Part shown: one piece after another, positions 44,661 to 54,404 of the stretch
How the letters are laid out: every line of letters starts with the position of its first letter
Position numbering within the stretch: position 1 is the stretch's first letter
Assembly (NCBI RefSeq): GCF_003641205.1
Contig: NZ_CP032762.1
Location: 310,001 to 374,000 of the forward strand
Origin: Rhodococcus sp. P1Y
Lineage (GTDB): Bacteria > Actinomycetota > Actinomycetes > Mycobacteriales > Mycobacteriaceae
DNA length: 64,000 bases
Reading direction: 5' to 3'
The notes under the pieces: generated by a model
Seen by the model: only the letters and a program-made list of their open reading frames with translations
Told to the model about the DNA's origin: nothing
Database searches by the model: none
Program-made: the position numbers and the translations under genes

Positions 44661-45664
44661 CACTGCTCGTTCGGCTCGATGAACTTCGCTTCGATGTCGT
44701 CGAGAATCTTGTTCAACCCGATCGGATCCGATGCGTTCCACACACTCGCCTCGACCCAGTGCACCCGGCCGTTCTGCACCGCACGAAGCGTCGGCCACAA
44801 CGGCGAGGCCTCGATCGCTGCCCTCTCGGCGTCGGCGCCCGTGTCGGTGTAGACGAACAGATCGTCCGCGGAGTCCAGGACGTTCAGATTCTCTTCGGAT
44901 ATGTCGATGCGAAACAGGCTCGGATCACGCTGGCCCTCTGGCTGCGTCATTCCCAGCCCACGGAACGCGATGCTCTCGCCCGTGCCGACCCGGATCGAAT
45001 ACTCGCCGCCAGCGCTGAGCCGCACGGCCGACACCGGCCGTTCGGCGAGACCAGCAGCGGCAACTCGGGTCCGCAGGGCATCCACACGTTCGGTTAGCTC
45101 AGACATCAAGGTCTCGCTACGGTCCTGCAATCCCAACGCGTCGCCGACGTGGGCCAGGCCGGCCGAGACGTCCTCGATCGATACCCCGTCGTTGTAGGCA
45201 AAGCCGTACGTGGGTACCCCACTGGCAGCTATCCGGTCGTACGTCTGCTTGTTCCATGCCTGCTCACCTTCACCGTCGTATCCGGCGACCATGATCACAA
45301 GATCCGGATCCTGCGCCAGGATCGACTCGATATTCGGGTCGAACCCGCCACCTTCGCCGGCGACGTTCACAATGTCGGTACCTGACTGCTGCAAATGCGG
45401 AGGCAACGACAACGGATTGAACGACGCCGCAACCGGCGGTGAGTCGAGCGCCAGCATCATCGCCAATGAAACAGGGTCCGCAGCAACCACTCTGACCGGA
45501 TCCGCAGGTACCTCGACCTCACCGAAATAGTCCGTCACGACAGTGCTGGACGAGCGAGTGTCCTCGGTCGACGTGCCCGCACACGCCCCGACCAACGCAG
45601 CAGCAGTCACCGCAACAAGGGCACTGAGGCCGACCCGCCGCCAGTCGTACGATCGAGAAGTCAA
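44660..45664 (-). CDS. Iron-siderophore substrate-binding lipoprotein (FecB-like)
   Basis: The 334-residue protein has a signal peptide (WRRVGLSALVAVTAAALVGAC) with lipobox VGAC and a periplasmic-binding fold of the FecB/FepB type (FNPLSLPPHL, GGGFDPNIESILAQDPDLVIMVAGY). TTG 45664 is chosen because GGAGG lies 6 nt upstream; the longer frame crosses the iron box. It delivers a ferric siderophore to an ABC importer, but no permease or ATPase gene is nearby. It is translationally coupled to the siderophore-interacting protein. Confidence 0.9.
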   Translation of the reverse strand: MTSRSYDWRRVGLSALVAVTAAALVGACAGTSTEDTRSSSTVVTDYFGEVEVPADPVRVVAADPVSLAMMLALDSPPVAASFNPLSLPPHLQQSGTDIVNVAGEGGGFDPNIESILAQDPDLVIMVAGYDGEGEQAWNKQTYDRIAASGVPTYGFAYNDGVSIEDVSAGLAHVGDALGLQDRSETLMSELTERVDALRTRVAAAGLAERPVSAVRLSAGGEYSIRVGTGESIAFRGLGMTQPEGQRDPSLFRIDISEENLNVLDSADDLFVYTDTGADAERAAIEASPLWPTLRAVQNGRVHWVEASVWNASDPIGLNKILDDIEAKFIEPNEQ

Positions 45665-45718
45665 CGTGAGCCTCCGCAGATGTGGTCCCGACGCCGACTG
45701 CGCCTCCTGGGATCTTAG

Positions 45719-45737
45719 GAAGGTGAGCCTAACAACA
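45719..45737 (-). promoter_or_regulatory. IdeR/DtxR-type iron box
   Basis: The minus-strand site TGTTGTTAGGCTCACCTTC matches 13 of 19 positions of the IdeR consensus, with the core TTAGGCT and ACCT intact. It is 55 bp upstream of the siderophore-binding lipoprotein start and should give iron repression. Confidence 0.65.
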
Positions 45738-45749
45738 TCCTGTCCCGTG

Positions 45750-45779
45750 GTTGCGTCCGGTTCGGCGACCGGACGCAAC
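45750..45779 (-). terminator. 12-bp perfect hairpin after the aldolase operon
   Basis: Arms GTTGCGTCCGGT (45750-45761) and its complement (45768-45779) with a 6-nt loop lie 47 bp beyond the aldolase stop codon and before the iron box. They probably insulate the two operons. No U tract follows. Confidence 0.65.
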
Positions 45780-45826
45780 ACGCACGATCAGGGGCAACAC
45801 GTGTGAGATCTCCGCGGGCTTGCCTG

Positions 45827-46876
45827 TCAGCTCTTGGACGCAACCAAGTCGAGGGCGATGTCGGTGATCAAGTCTTCCTGACCGCCGACGAGTCCGCGCT
45901 CACCGACCGCGAGCAGGATCGCTCGGGTGTCGAGTCCGTACTGCTTCGCAGCCGCCTCGGCGTGACGGAGGAAGCTCGAGTAGACACCGGCGTACCCGAG
46001 GGTCAGCGTTTCGCGGTCGACCTGAACTGGCCTGTCCTGCAACGGTCGAACGATGTCGTCGGCCGCGTCCTGCAGACCGAACAAGTCGCAATTGTGCTTC
46101 CACCCATTCAGGTCGGCCACCGCAACGAACGGCTCGATCGGACAGTTGCCCGCACCTGCCCCGTGGCCGGCGAGAGATGCGTCGACTCGGGTAACGCCTT
46201 CTTCCACTGCCACAACAGAGTTCGCCACCGACAACGACAGATTCTGGTGTGCGTGGATTCCGATCTGGGTGTCGGCGTCGAGAACGTCCCGGTACGCGCG
46301 CACTCGGTCACGGACGCCGTTCATGGTCAGTCGGCCGCCCGAGTCGGTGACATACACACAGTGCGCACCATACGATTCCATCAATTTCGCCTGCTCCGCC
46401 AGCTGAGCCGGTTCGGCGAGATGCGACATCATCAGGAACCCGGAGACATCCATTCCGAGTTCGCGGGCTTTGCCGATGTGCTGCGCGGAGACGTCGGCTT
46501 CGGTGCAGTGCGTCGCCACACGGACCGAGGTGACACCGAGCTTGAAGGCGTGTTCGAGTTCTTTCACAGTCCCCACTCCGGGGAGCAGCAAGGTGGTGAG
46601 TTTGGCGCGGTGCACCACAGCGGCAGCCGCTTCGATCCATTCCCAGTCGGTGTTGCTGCCCGGACCGTAGGTCAGGCTGTGGCCGGCGAGACCGTCACCG
46701 TGCGTGACCTCGATAGCGTCCACGCCAGCGCTGTCGAGAGCGCTGGCTACTCGTGCGACGTTCTCGGGGCTGATGCGGTGCCGCATAGCGTGCATTCCGT
46801 CGCGCAGCGTGACGTCCTGGATGTACAGGGCCGCCCCGTCGGTTGCATTCGGTCGTGTCGTGATGCCACTGCTCAT
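45827..46876 (-). CDS. 4-hydroxy-2-oxovalerate aldolase
   Basis: The 349-residue DRE-TIM aldolase of the MhpE/BphI/HsaF family starts with [17 protein letters not shown] (catalytic Arg, metal Asp) and has [20 protein letters not shown] and [15 protein letters not shown] with metal-binding His. It cleaves 4-hydroxy-2-oxoacids to pyruvate and an aldehyde, which is channelled to the acylating dehydrogenase. It overlaps that gene by 4 bp. It is last in a three-gene lower meta-cleavage operon controlled by IclR. Confidence 0.94.
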   Translation of the reverse strand: MSSGITTRPNATDGAALYIQDVTLRDGMHAMRHRISPENVARVASALDSAGVDAIEVTHGDGLAGHSLTYGPGSNTDWEWIEAAAAVVHRAKLTTLLLPGVGTVKELEHAFKLGVTSVRVATHCTEADVSAQHIGKARELGMDVSGFLMMSHLAEPAQLAEQAKLMESYGAHCVYVTDSGGRLTMNGVRDRVRAYRDVLDADTQIGIHAHQNLSLSVANSVVAVEEGVTRVDASLAGHGAGAGNCPIEPFVAVADLNGWKHNCDLFGLQDAADDIVRPLQDRPVQVDRETLTLGYAGVYSSFLRHAEAAAKQYGLDTRAILLAVGERGLVGGQEDLITDIALDLVASKS

Positions 46877-47820
46877 CGTGCTGCCTCCAGTGTTGCGTTC
46901 TCCGCGATCTTCTCCGCTACCTGCAGGGCGGCGGAGGTCATGATGTCGAGGTTGCCGGCATATGCGGGCAGGTAGTGCGCGGCGCCTTCGACTTCGAGGA
47001 ACACCGAGACCTTCCACAGGCCGGGTCCTTTGTCCACGCCGCCGGTCAGGGTGGCGACGGATTCTTCGTCGTCGAGCTGGGTGAACTGCACTTCCTGCTT
47101 GAGACGGTAACCCGGCACGTACGACGAAACCTTGTCGACCATGTCCAGAACGGACGCACGGATCGCGTCCTGGTCCGGGTTCGATACCAGCGCCAGAACG
47201 GTGTCGCGCATCATCAGCGGCGGCTCGGCGGGGTTGAGGACGATGATGGCTTTGCCGTGCGCCGCTCCCCCGACCTTTTCGATCGCTTCCGAGGTGGTCT
47301 CGGTGAATTCGTCGATGTTCGCGCGGGTACCGGGACCGGCGGACTTCGACGCGATCGAGGCGACGATCTCCGCGTAGTGCACCGGCGTCACCTGCGAGAT
47401 CGCGGCGACGATGGGGATGGTCGCCTGCCCACCGCAGGTCACCATGTTCACATCGGGTGCGTCGAGATGCTCGTCGAGATTCACTGCCGGGACGACATAC
47501 GGCCCGACCGCCGCAGGAGTGAGGTCGATCAGTCGCTTGCCGAACGGCCGGAGAGCTTCCTCGTTGGCGATGTGCGCCTTGGCGGAGGTCGAGTCGAAGA
47601 TGATGTCGATGTCGGCGAACTCGGGGTGCTCGATCAGTCCTTGCACGCCCGAGTCCACAGTGCTGATACCCAACCGACGTGCCCGCGCGAGACCGTCCGA
47701 CGCCGGGTCGATGCCGACGAGAACGGCGATCTCGACATTCTTCGCGACGCGCTTCAACTTGATGACGAGATCGGTCCCGATGTTGCCGGACCCAATCACC
47801 GCTACTTTGGTCTTGCTCAT
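46873..47820 (-). CDS. Acetaldehyde dehydrogenase (acylating)
   Basis: The 315-residue NAD-dependent enzyme of the MhpF/BphJ/HsaG family has Rossmann motif [13 protein letters not shown] near residue 6 and the catalytic Cys in [12 protein letters not shown] near 130. It converts acetaldehyde (or propanal) and CoA to acetyl-(propanoyl-)CoA and forms a channelling complex with the aldolase encoded next. It overlaps neighbours on both sides by 4 bp, so the operon is tightly coupled. Confidence 0.95.
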   Translation of the reverse strand: MSKTKVAVIGSGNIGTDLVIKLKRVAKNVEIAVLVGIDPASDGLARARRLGISTVDSGVQGLIEHPEFADIDIIFDSTSAKAHIANEEALRPFGKRLIDLTPAAVGPYVVPAVNLDEHLDAPDVNMVTCGGQATIPIVAAISQVTPVHYAEIVASIASKSAGPGTRANIDEFTETTSEAIEKVGGAAHGKAIIVLNPAEPPLMMRDTVLALVSNPDQDAIRASVLDMVDKVSSYVPGYRLKQEVQFTQLDDEESVATLTGGVDKGPGLWKVSVFLEVEGAAHYLPAYAGNLDIMTSAALQVAEKIAENATLEAAR

Positions 47821-48626
47821 TCTCGTCCTGCTTTCGTTGCGCTGAAGGTTGCGGTGACGGAGCCGATTCCGGAAATGGAGGCGGCGTACGTCGAGCCGGG
47901 GGTTACGGGAACCATGGGGCCGAGGGCCCCGGAAAGAATCACTTCGCCTGCGCGGAGGGGGGATCCATAGGACAAGGAGGTGTTGGCCAACCACGCCAAC
48001 GCCTCCCAGGGGCTGCCGAGGCAGTCCGAACCCTTACCGGACGAGACCTGCACGCCGTCGGCTGTCATTGTCATGGTGACCTCGGTGAGGTCTGGCGCAG
48101 CCCCGCGGGAGATGGAATCACCCAGGACGTACAGACCAGAGGAAGCATTGTCTGCGACGGTGTCCGCCAAGCTGATGTCCCAGCCCGCGACCCGACTGTC
48201 GACGATCTCGAACGACGCGAAGACCTGGTCGACGAACGACGGTGCATTCTCTGCCGTGATGGGCTCGTCGATGTCCGAAGAGAGAACGAACGCTATTTCG
48301 GCTTCGATCCGAGGTTGCAACAGCCGCCCCGAATCCACTTCGGCGTCGCGGGAGACGTCGAAATCGTCCAGTAGGACGCCGAAATCAGGTCGATCGACCC
48401 CCATTTGCTTCTGCACGGCCGGCGAGGTCAGTCCGATCTTGCGGCCGACGACGGTGCGGCCAGACCTGAGCAATGCATCGATGTTGCGTGATTGGATGCG
48501 GTATGCGGCATCGATGTCCTCGCGTCCGATGAGGTCGCGGACCGGCGCGCACGGTGTGGCTGTCTTCGCGGCATCGGCCAGGCGGGCGGCCGCGTCGTCG
48601 ATCGTGTGCTGTTCCACAGTGGTCAT
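47817..48626 (-). CDS. 2-keto-4-pentenoate hydratase (2-hydroxydienoate hydratase)
   Basis: The 269-residue enzyme of the MhpD/BphH/HsaE family carries the metal-binding [11 protein letters not shown] segment, GRKIGLTS near residue 60 and [12 protein letters not shown] near 210. It hydrates 2-hydroxypenta-2,4-dienoate-type products of ring meta-cleavage to 4-hydroxy-2-oxo acids. It is first in the operon; a -10-like TAGCGT lies 7 nt before the ATG, giving a leaderless message. No ring-cleavage dioxygenase is in the window, so the upper pathway is encoded elsewhere. Confidence 0.93.
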   Translation of the reverse strand: MTTVEQHTIDDAAARLADAAKTATPCAPVRDLIGREDIDAAYRIQSRNIDALLRSGRTVVGRKIGLTSPAVQKQMGVDRPDFGVLLDDFDVSRDAEVDSGRLLQPRIEAEIAFVLSSDIDEPITAENAPSFVDQVFASFEIVDSRVAGWDISLADTVADNASSGLYVLGDSISRGAAPDLTEVTMTMTADGVQVSSGKGSDCLGSPWEALAWLANTSLSYGSPLRAGEVILSGALGPMVPVTPGSTYAASISGIGSVTATFSATKAGRE

Positions 48627-48673
48627 GAGTGCGACGCTATTCCCACGTCGCCGATATGGATAGGATCCGTCCC
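48627..48673. promoter_or_regulatory. 47-bp divergent region with two leaderless -10 elements
   Basis: On the minus strand TAGCGT (48634-48639) is 7 nt before the hydratase ATG; on the plus strand TAGGAT (48661-48666) is 7 nt before the IclR ATG. The two promoters lie back to back and leave about 21 bp between the -10 boxes, so one IclR protein bound here could control both. Confidence 0.5.
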
Positions 48674-49426
48674 ATGAAACGGGACGCCTTGTCGGTGCTG
48701 CAGCGATCAGCGCTGGTGCTGGACGTGTTTCCTCGCGGGGCGGCACTGACGCTGGCCGAGGTCTCCACCCGAACGGGGTTGCCGCGTTCGACCACACATC
48801 GGTTGCTGGTCGATCTGGCGGATCTCGGCTGGCTCACACGTCGCGGAAACACCTTCGAGCTGGGAATGGCATTGTTCGAACTGGGGGAACGCGTCGGGCT
48901 CAAACACCGACTGCGCACTGCCGCGGTGCCGTTCATGCAGGACCTGTTCGCGGTGACCGAGCAGACCGTACACCTCGCGGTTCGCGACGGACACGAAGCG
49001 GTCTACGTCGAGAAGATTCACGGCCATTCCTCGTTTCCTCTGCCCTCGCAGATCGGCGGTCGGTTACCGCTGACCTGTACCGCGGTCGGGAAGGCGCTGT
49101 TGGCTTCAGCGGACCCGGCTGTGCAGGACGAGGTCCTTTCCCGTCCACTGCGTCGATACACGCCGATGTCGATCACTGATCCGAAAACCCTCGCTCGCGA
49201 ACTGGATGCAATTCGCCGTACCGGCATCGCGATCGAGCGCGAGGAGGCCGCGCTTGGTGGATGCTGCCTGGCTTCGCCCGTGATGCTGGCCGGCGAACCC
49301 ATTGCGGCACTGTCGGTGTCGGTACCCAAGGACCAGTTCACACCGGAACTGCTCGCCCCCGCGGTCCGCACTGCGGCAATGGCTTTGGGCCGGGTGCTTG
49401 CACGCACTTCTTCGGGGCACCCATAA
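48674..49426 (+). CDS. IclR family transcriptional regulator
   Basis: The 250-residue regulator has an N-terminal IclR winged helix (LTLAEVSTRTGLPRSTTHRLLVDLADLGWL, about 24-53) and a C-terminal effector domain (LPLTCTAVGKALLAS, GCCLASPVMLAGEPIAALSVSVP). ATG 48674 is favoured over two earlier in-frame starts because of the -10 at 48661. It is divergent from the hydratase-dehydrogenase-aldolase operon, which it most likely regulates. Confidence 0.93.
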   Translation: MKRDALSVLQRSALVLDVFPRGAALTLAEVSTRTGLPRSTTHRLLVDLADLGWLTRRGNTFELGMALFELGERVGLKHRLRTAAVPFMQDLFAVTEQTVHLAVRDGHEAVYVEKIHGHSSFPLPSQIGGRLPLTCTAVGKALLASADPAVQDEVLSRPLRRYTPMSITDPKTLARELDAIRRTGIAIEREEAALGGCCLASPVMLAGEPIAALSVSVPKDQFTPELLAPAVRTAAMALGRVLARTSSGHP

Positions 49427-49545
49427 GGGAGTGGCCGTCGCCTGCTGTCTCAGGGTGGGGTAGGGGGTGTTCCCTGATGCGCCCGCCGTATCAGAGTTCG
49501 TAGGGTCTTCTCGTACGTTCACCCATCGGATCGGAGTACGTCATC

Positions 49546-49734
49546 ATGGACGTCTATGCGTACATCTGCGCTGCGTGTGATCATCCGCTGACTCGACACG
49601 TGCTGGGCCCGACCGGGCAAGACCGCGACGGACCATACTTCTGTGACGTCGTGGACTGCACATGTGAGTACTACGACCACCACCCATTCATCGAGGTCGA
49701 CCGGTCGACGTTCGACACACACTGTTCGAAATAG
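49546..49734 (+). CDS. Small cysteine-rich protein of unknown function
   Basis: The 62-residue acidic protein has five cysteines: a CAAC knuckle at 7-10, then CDVVDCTC at 33-40, plus a sixth near the C-terminus and several histidines (HPLTRH, YYDHHPF). The spacing suggests a small zinc- or metal-binding fold. GGAG lies 10 nt before the ATG. The following MFS gene begins 67 bp downstream in another frame. It is likely real because of its composition and start signals; I do not recognise the family. Confidence 0.68.
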   Translation: MDVYAYICAACDHPLTRHVLGPTGQDRDGPYFCDVVDCTCEYYDHHPFIEVDRSTFDTHCSK

Positions 49735-49801
49735 CAGTGTCCGGCCTGACCCCGCGACGGTCCGACTCGGCCAGCCCACTACATCGGCCACCGCGCCAGT
49801 A

Positions 49802-51097
49802 GTGTCGACGCTCGTGACGATCAACCCTGGACCCAGTTCTGCCTCGGCGCGAGGTCGACTGCGTGACCTTCCGCCGGTGGTCAAGCTCGTGCTGGCGTCG
49901 ATGGTGTTGTTCAATGTCGGGTTCTATCTGGTGGTTCCGTTTCTTGCGGTGCACCTGTCCGAGGAGCTCGGGTTCGCGAGTTGGATCGTCGGGCTCGTCT
50001 TGGGTCTGCGCACGTTCAGTCAGCAGGGCATGTTCTTTCTCGGCGGCAGCATCGCCGATCGCTTCGGGCGTAGACCGGTCATTCTGTGGGGCATAGCAAT
50101 ACGCATTGTCGGCTTCGTTACGCTGGCCGTTGCGAGCAGCCTCGCTGCGGTGATCGTCGGGATTCTGCTGATCGGTTTCGCCGCTGCGCTGTTCGCGCCG
50201 GCGGTGGAATCGGCCAACGCCGACATCGGCCGACAGCTCGAAGACTCAGGTGTTATGAAGCGCACGGAACTGTTCGGCTACGAACAGATGAGCAGTCGGC
50301 TCGGCACCGTCCTCGGGCCCGCACTGGGAGCGGTGCTCCTGATTTTTCCGTTCTCGGCCTCGGCCGCAGTTGCCGCGGTCCTGTTCGCCGGAATGTGGAT
50401 CGGCTTCTACTTCCTGTTTCCCACCGCAACCGAAGGCGACAGCGTCGTCGGCACTTCCATCACCCGGGTATGGCGCGCGGTTCTGAGCAATCGCCGCTAC
50501 GTCGTCCTGGCCACCCTGTGCAGCGCGCAGTTCGTCGCGCTCGCGCAGCTGTATCTGATGCTGCCCGAGCAACTATCGTTGCGAGTCGGCTCGCAGAACC
50601 TACTCGGTTGGTTCTACGTGGGTGCAGCGGTACTGGTGATCGTCGGTCAACGGCCGATGGTTGCCGTTGCGGCGCGAATGGGATCGCGGGCTGCAACGAC
50701 TATCGGATTGGCCGTGATGGCGGCATCGTTCGTGATTCCGGCCTTCGGGCCCGGGAACCTCACAGATTCGGTGTGGCCGTATCTGCAGATTGCAGGGTGG
50801 ATCGCACTACTGCACCTCGGGCAGATGTTGATGGTGCCGTCGATGCGAGACACGCTCGCCAAAACTGCCGGGGAACGTTATCTCGGTGCACATTTCGGGC
50901 TGTTGAACACCATCGGCGGATGCCTGTCGCTGATCGGCACGATCGGTGTCGGGTATCTCTACGACCGCCTCGACGACGGCAGCGTAGCAGCGGCGACCCC
51001 ATGGTTGGTGGTCGCCGGCTGCATCGCCGCGCCTGCGCTCGTGCTCGGCATCTGGTCGTCGATATCGGACGCTATCTGGCCGCGTCGACTGCCTTGA
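49802..51097 (+). CDS. MFS transporter
   Basis: The protein, about 431 residues, is a 12-helix drug:proton antiporter-type MFS (FNVGFYLVVPFLAVHL in helix 1; GGSIADRFGRRPVI loop; RVGSQNLLGWFYVGAA midway). The start is uncertain: the open frame reaches 49643, but GTG 49802 or GTG 49814 gives a normal N-terminus, neither with a clear ribosome-binding site. Its end overlaps the convergent iron lipoprotein gene by 26 bp. A role in siderophore export is possible from position, not shown. Confidence 0.82.
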   Translation: MSTLVTINPGPSSASARGRLRDLPPVVKLVLASMVLFNVGFYLVVPFLAVHLSEELGFASWIVGLVLGLRTFSQQGMFFLGGSIADRFGRRPVILWGIAIRIVGFVTLAVASSLAAVIVGILLIGFAAALFAPAVESANADIGRQLEDSGVMKRTELFGYEQMSSRLGTVLGPALGAVLLIFPFSASAAVAAVLFAGMWIGFYFLFPTATEGDSVVGTSITRVWRAVLSNRRYVVLATLCSAQFVALAQLYLMLPEQLSLRVGSQNLLGWFYVGAAVLVIVGQRPMVAVAARMGSRAATTIGLAVMAASFVIPAFGPGNLTDSVWPYLQIAGWIALLHLGQMLMVPSMRDTLAKTAGERYLGAHFGLLNTIGGCLSLIGTIGVGYLYDRLDDGSVAAATPWLVVAGCIAAPALVLGIWSSISDAIWPRRLP

Positions 51098-52094
51098 TGT
51101 CGTCGATGAACGCCGACAACACGAACGGGATGGTCAACGGGTTCGGCATCGAAACCGCGTCGGAAACAATCGGATCCAGTGCGATCAATCCACCGCTGCG
51201 GACGACGCCCAGATTGGTAAACGTCTCCTGCGACTCCATCGACCCGCGAGCCAGTTCGTAATTGTCGAAGAACAGGTAGTCGCATTCGAGCAGGCTGTAG
51301 CTTTCGGCCGACAGTTCGGTATTCAGCTTGCCCTCGAAGCGGGAGGCCAACGCGGCGGGAGGCTCGAAGCCGAGTGCTGTCAACAGCTGGGCCCGCGCCG
51401 AGTTCGGACTGAATGCGCGTAGGTTGCCGTCACTCCACCTGATCACCAACGCTGCCGTCTTTCCGACGAACTGTGGGTTGTCGATGCGAGCCTGTGACAC
51501 AAGGGTTTCGACGCGATCTACCTCAGCTCGAGCCGCGCTCGGCTGGCCCACCGAGCGTCCAATTCTGGTGGTCACTTCCTGCCACGGTAGCACCCAGTCG
51601 GTCTGATCGGCAGCGTGCAGCACCGTCGGCGCGATGGCGCTGAGCTGTGCATAGACGTTCTCGTCGATGGCGTTGTTGACGGCGATAATCAGATCAGGGG
51701 ATGCGGCGGCGATTGTCTCCACATCGAACCCGGTTGTCGCATTCGCGAGTGCTACCGGGTCGTCGCCCTTGACGGTCGGTTCGGCCCAGATGCCGATGCC
51801 GTCGTCGGTCGAGCCCTTCCACACCGGAACCAACACCGGCGTCAGACCCAACGACAGCAGGACGTCGGAATCGCCGATGCCGACCGCAGCGATACGAGCA
51901 GGAGGGGCGTCGATGGTCGTCGACCCGAACTTGTGCTCGATCGTCACAGGGAACGCGCCGTTCTCCGCATGCGAATCGAAGTCCGAAGTCTCCACTGGTG
52001 CCGTCGAGCCGTTGGTGCAGCCGGCAACGACGAGACCGCCGACCGACACGAACGTCATCGACAACGCAGTCCGTCGATTCACCACAGGGTTCAT
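51072..52094 (-). CDS. Iron-siderophore substrate-binding lipoprotein (FecB-like)
   Basis: The 340-residue protein has an N-terminal twin-arginine-like NRRTAL signal, hydrophobic stretch and lipobox VAGC at about residue 26. The mature part is a periplasmic-binding fold of the FhuD/FecB kind (IAAVGIGDSDVLLSLGLTPV, ATTGFDVETIAAASPDLIIAV). GAAGGAG precedes ATG 52094 and an IdeR box lies 21 bp further upstream, so iron repression is expected. No permease or ATPase gene is adjacent. It overlaps the convergent MFS gene by 26 bp. Confidence 0.9.
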   Translation of the reverse strand: MNPVVNRRTALSMTFVSVGGLVVAGCTNGSTAPVETSDFDSHAENGAFPVTIEHKFGSTTIDAPPARIAAVGIGDSDVLLSLGLTPVLVPVWKGSTDDGIGIWAEPTVKGDDPVALANATTGFDVETIAAASPDLIIAVNNAIDENVYAQLSAIAPTVLHAADQTDWVLPWQEVTTRIGRSVGQPSAARAEVDRVETLVSQARIDNPQFVGKTAALVIRWSDGNLRAFSPNSARAQLLTALGFEPPAALASRFEGKLNTELSAESYSLLECDYLFFDNYELARGSMESQETFTNLGVVRSGGLIALDPIVSDAVSMPNPLTIPFVLSAFIDDIKAVDAAR

Positions 52095-52114
52095 CGAGTC
52101 TCCTTCGAGCGTAG

Positions 52115-52133
52115 TTTGGATCCCCTAATCTAA
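52115..52133 (-). promoter_or_regulatory. IdeR/DtxR-type iron box
   Basis: The minus-strand site TTAGATTAGGGGATCCAAA matches 14 of 19 positions of the IdeR consensus. It lies 21 bp before the start of the second FecB-like lipoprotein gene. Confidence 0.65.
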
Positions 52134-52228
52134 ACCACCCTCACCTGTCTGTGTTGCGCTGTCTTCAGCGGCCATGCCGGACGCAAGTGTCGGTACCGAG
52201 ACGATACGTTCGAGCGGGCGTCCTAGGG

Positions 52229-53448
52229 TCAGGTTTCAGAGGTCTCGACGGCACTTCGTTGCCGCCGAATGATTCCGGTGACCACTGCGAGGATGGCACC
52301 AAGAGCGAGCACGATCGCGGACGCGAACGGAAGAGCGTTGTCGACGGCGCCCAGGACCAACACAACCGGAATGGCCAACCCCGGCCACGGGACAACCGTC
52401 TTCCAGTCACCCGAGCTCCATCCGAGGATAGAACTGATTCCGACGACGAACAGAGCTACCCGCCGCAGAGGATCCAGCGGCCGGCGTCGGTGAGTTCTCC
52501 GACGGGATGCAGAACGTACTGCTGGATCCCGACACCGAGCAGGGCGATCCCCAGAGTGAGGGGAAGGTGCCCGTAGATATAGCCGTCGGCGCGGCCGCTG
52601 CCCACCGCCTCGTCGTCGTCCTGAATCTCGAATTTCGCTTCGGCACCGGCGATGTCGAAGTACATCCACCACACTGCAGCCGCGATGGTGAACCCCAACG
52701 CCGCCACCGAGAGCGACGACCACGCCCACGACGTGTCGTGCATTCCGAGCACGACGGCCGAAATAGACTCCCCCAGAACGAGAATGACGAAGAGTCCGAA
52801 TCGCTCCGGAAGGTGGTCGAGGTGCAACGGCACATTCTGGCCCCACCGGGTGGCCGCGAACGGAGCCGCCGCCTCGACAGCAATACCCACCGCCCACAGG
52901 ATGTACGTAACCGGGGTTGGCATGAACAGCGAAATCGTCCAGATAATCGCGCTGATGACCGTCGCCGCGAGATAGAGGTCGATGGTGACGCGCACGTCGG
53001 CGATATGGCGCCACGCACGGAAGTAGAGGCCGGCAAGAATCACTCGCGTCGCGATGTAGCCGATGCCGAACGCAACCGTTCCACTACCCCCGATGGCCGT
53101 GGTCGCGCTCGCCGCCATCACCGCGACCGCGAAGGTGGCGGCGAGTTTGAGCACCCGGTAGAGAACATCGTTGGTGTCGAACCGGTTGGCATACAACGTC
53201 GTGGTTACCCACGACCACCACGTGATCGCGAACAACCCGGCGAACACAGCTACCCCGTGCACACCCAGATCGTCCTTGAGACCTATCGCGAGCTGGTGGA
53301 CGACCAGTACGTAGGCGAGGTCGAAGAACAGCTCGAGCCGCGTTGCGGCACGGTCGTCCGCGGTCCGAAGTTCAGGTGGCTGGAACACCGGGGTGGATTG
53401 ATCGGCTCCGGAATCGCCGTCTTCGGGTCCTTCGCGCGAATCGTCCAT
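52229..53448 (-). pseudogene. Low-temperature-requirement protein A (LtrA) with frameshift
   Basis: The frame from 53448 encodes 330 residues of an LtrA-family membrane protein (RLELFFDLAYVLVVHQLA, FGLFVILVLGESISAVV) with about ten helices, and stops at 52456 after RWILCGG. The next frame, with no break, continues VALFVVGISSILGWSSGDWK and two more hydrophobic helices to 52229, which is the expected LtrA end. One extra G in the GGG run at 52459-52461 would restore a protein of about 406 residues. This is a real one-base deletion or a sequencing error in the run. Confidence 0.82.
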
Positions 53449-53535
53449 GCCGGAAGGTACCCAGCTCGCGACCGATCAACCTCGGGAACCTTTTGTGTGA
53501 GTGACGCCTGCGCCGTAGGCGGCTAGCCAATCGCG

Positions 53536-54390
53536 TCAGGCAGGCCCGACGGTAGCCGCAACGATCCGCTCACCATCCCCAGCGCTCGGTGTCCTGCCTG
53601 CCGCTGGGCTGAAATCGTCGACACGAGGAAAAGCCGAGTTCTGGCCGTGGTCGAGGCCTGGGTCGTGCCCGGTCAGCACGACGTCGGAGTTGGCGACGAT
53701 GCGGTGAATGGAGTCCATTGCCGCGACGACGTCGGTGACGATACCCGGTGGCGTGTTGAGTCTGATGTTCTCGGGCGAGTTCATCGTGTCGCCGCAGATC
53801 GCCGCGACCCCTTCAGCGGTGTTGACCAGGACCGTCTGAATACCCGGGCAGTGCCCAGGGGTCTGCATCAGTCGGATGCCGGGGGCGATGTCGAAGTACT
53901 TGCCCTCGATCAACGTGTAGTGGAACGGCGTGAGAGCTCCGGCGAGCCATCGGCCTGTGTAGATGTCTTCCTGTAGTTCGAAAGGTTCTGCTGCACTGTC
54001 CCATTCGATACGCGATACGAAGAACTTGGCGTGCGCGAAGAGCGGATTATTGTCGCTGTGGTCGTAGTGCAGGTGCGTGTTGACGACAATCCCGATGTCC
54101 TCGGGCTCGAGACCCTGTGTGCGTAACGATCCGGTGATGGTTTCGTCCGCCGACTGTCGGCACGGTGCGACTGCGTCGGTGACCCAGCCGGGATCAGCAA
54201 TGCCGGTGTCGACGAGGATGTTCGGGATCGCCTCGCCCTGAACGAGGTAGGCCCATACCGGCACCCAGAGGGATTCGCCGTAGCCGTGCAGGTATGTCTG
54301 GGAGCTGCGGTCCACCTCGAGCCACCCTTGGCGCAGGGCCGTGACTCGGTAGATCGGAATCGACCCATCGGATGCGACAGAGGGGGTCAT
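53536..54390 (-). CDS. Metallo-beta-lactamase-fold lactonase (AttM/AiiA-like)
   Basis: The 284-residue enzyme carries the zinc motif THLHYDHSDNN near residues 105-115, further ligands in PGHCPG and AICGDTMNSPEN, and a late GHDPGLDHG His. This is the N-acyl-homoserine lactonase/gamma-butyrolactonase family. ATG 54390 has AGGAG 8 nt upstream; an ATG at 54408 is less likely. It lies 14 bp after the last gene of a sugar-type ABC importer operon, so hydrolysis of an imported lactone is the natural inference; quorum quenching is an alternative. Confidence 0.87.
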   Translation of the reverse strand: MTPSVASDGSIPIYRVTALRQGWLEVDRSSQTYLHGYGESLWVPVWAYLVQGEAIPNILVDTGIADPGWVTDAVAPCRQSADETITGSLRTQGLEPEDIGIVVNTHLHYDHSDNNPLFAHAKFFVSRIEWDSAAEPFELQEDIYTGRWLAGALTPFHYTLIEGKYFDIAPGIRLMQTPGHCPGIQTVLVNTAEGVAAICGDTMNSPENIRLNTPPGIVTDVVAAMDSIHRIVANSDVVLTGHDPGLDHGQNSAFPRVDDFSPAAGRTPSAGDGERIVAATVGPA

Positions 54391-54404
54391 AACTGGGCTC
54401 CTGG

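Noticed and set aside
45803..46975. Plus-strand frame opposite the aldolase
   Set aside because: The minus strand encodes an unmistakable 4-hydroxy-2-oxovalerate aldolase; the plus frame has no motif.
52507..53526. Plus-strand frame opposite ltrA
   Set aside because: It is highly charged, low-complexity translation of the antisense of a membrane protein.
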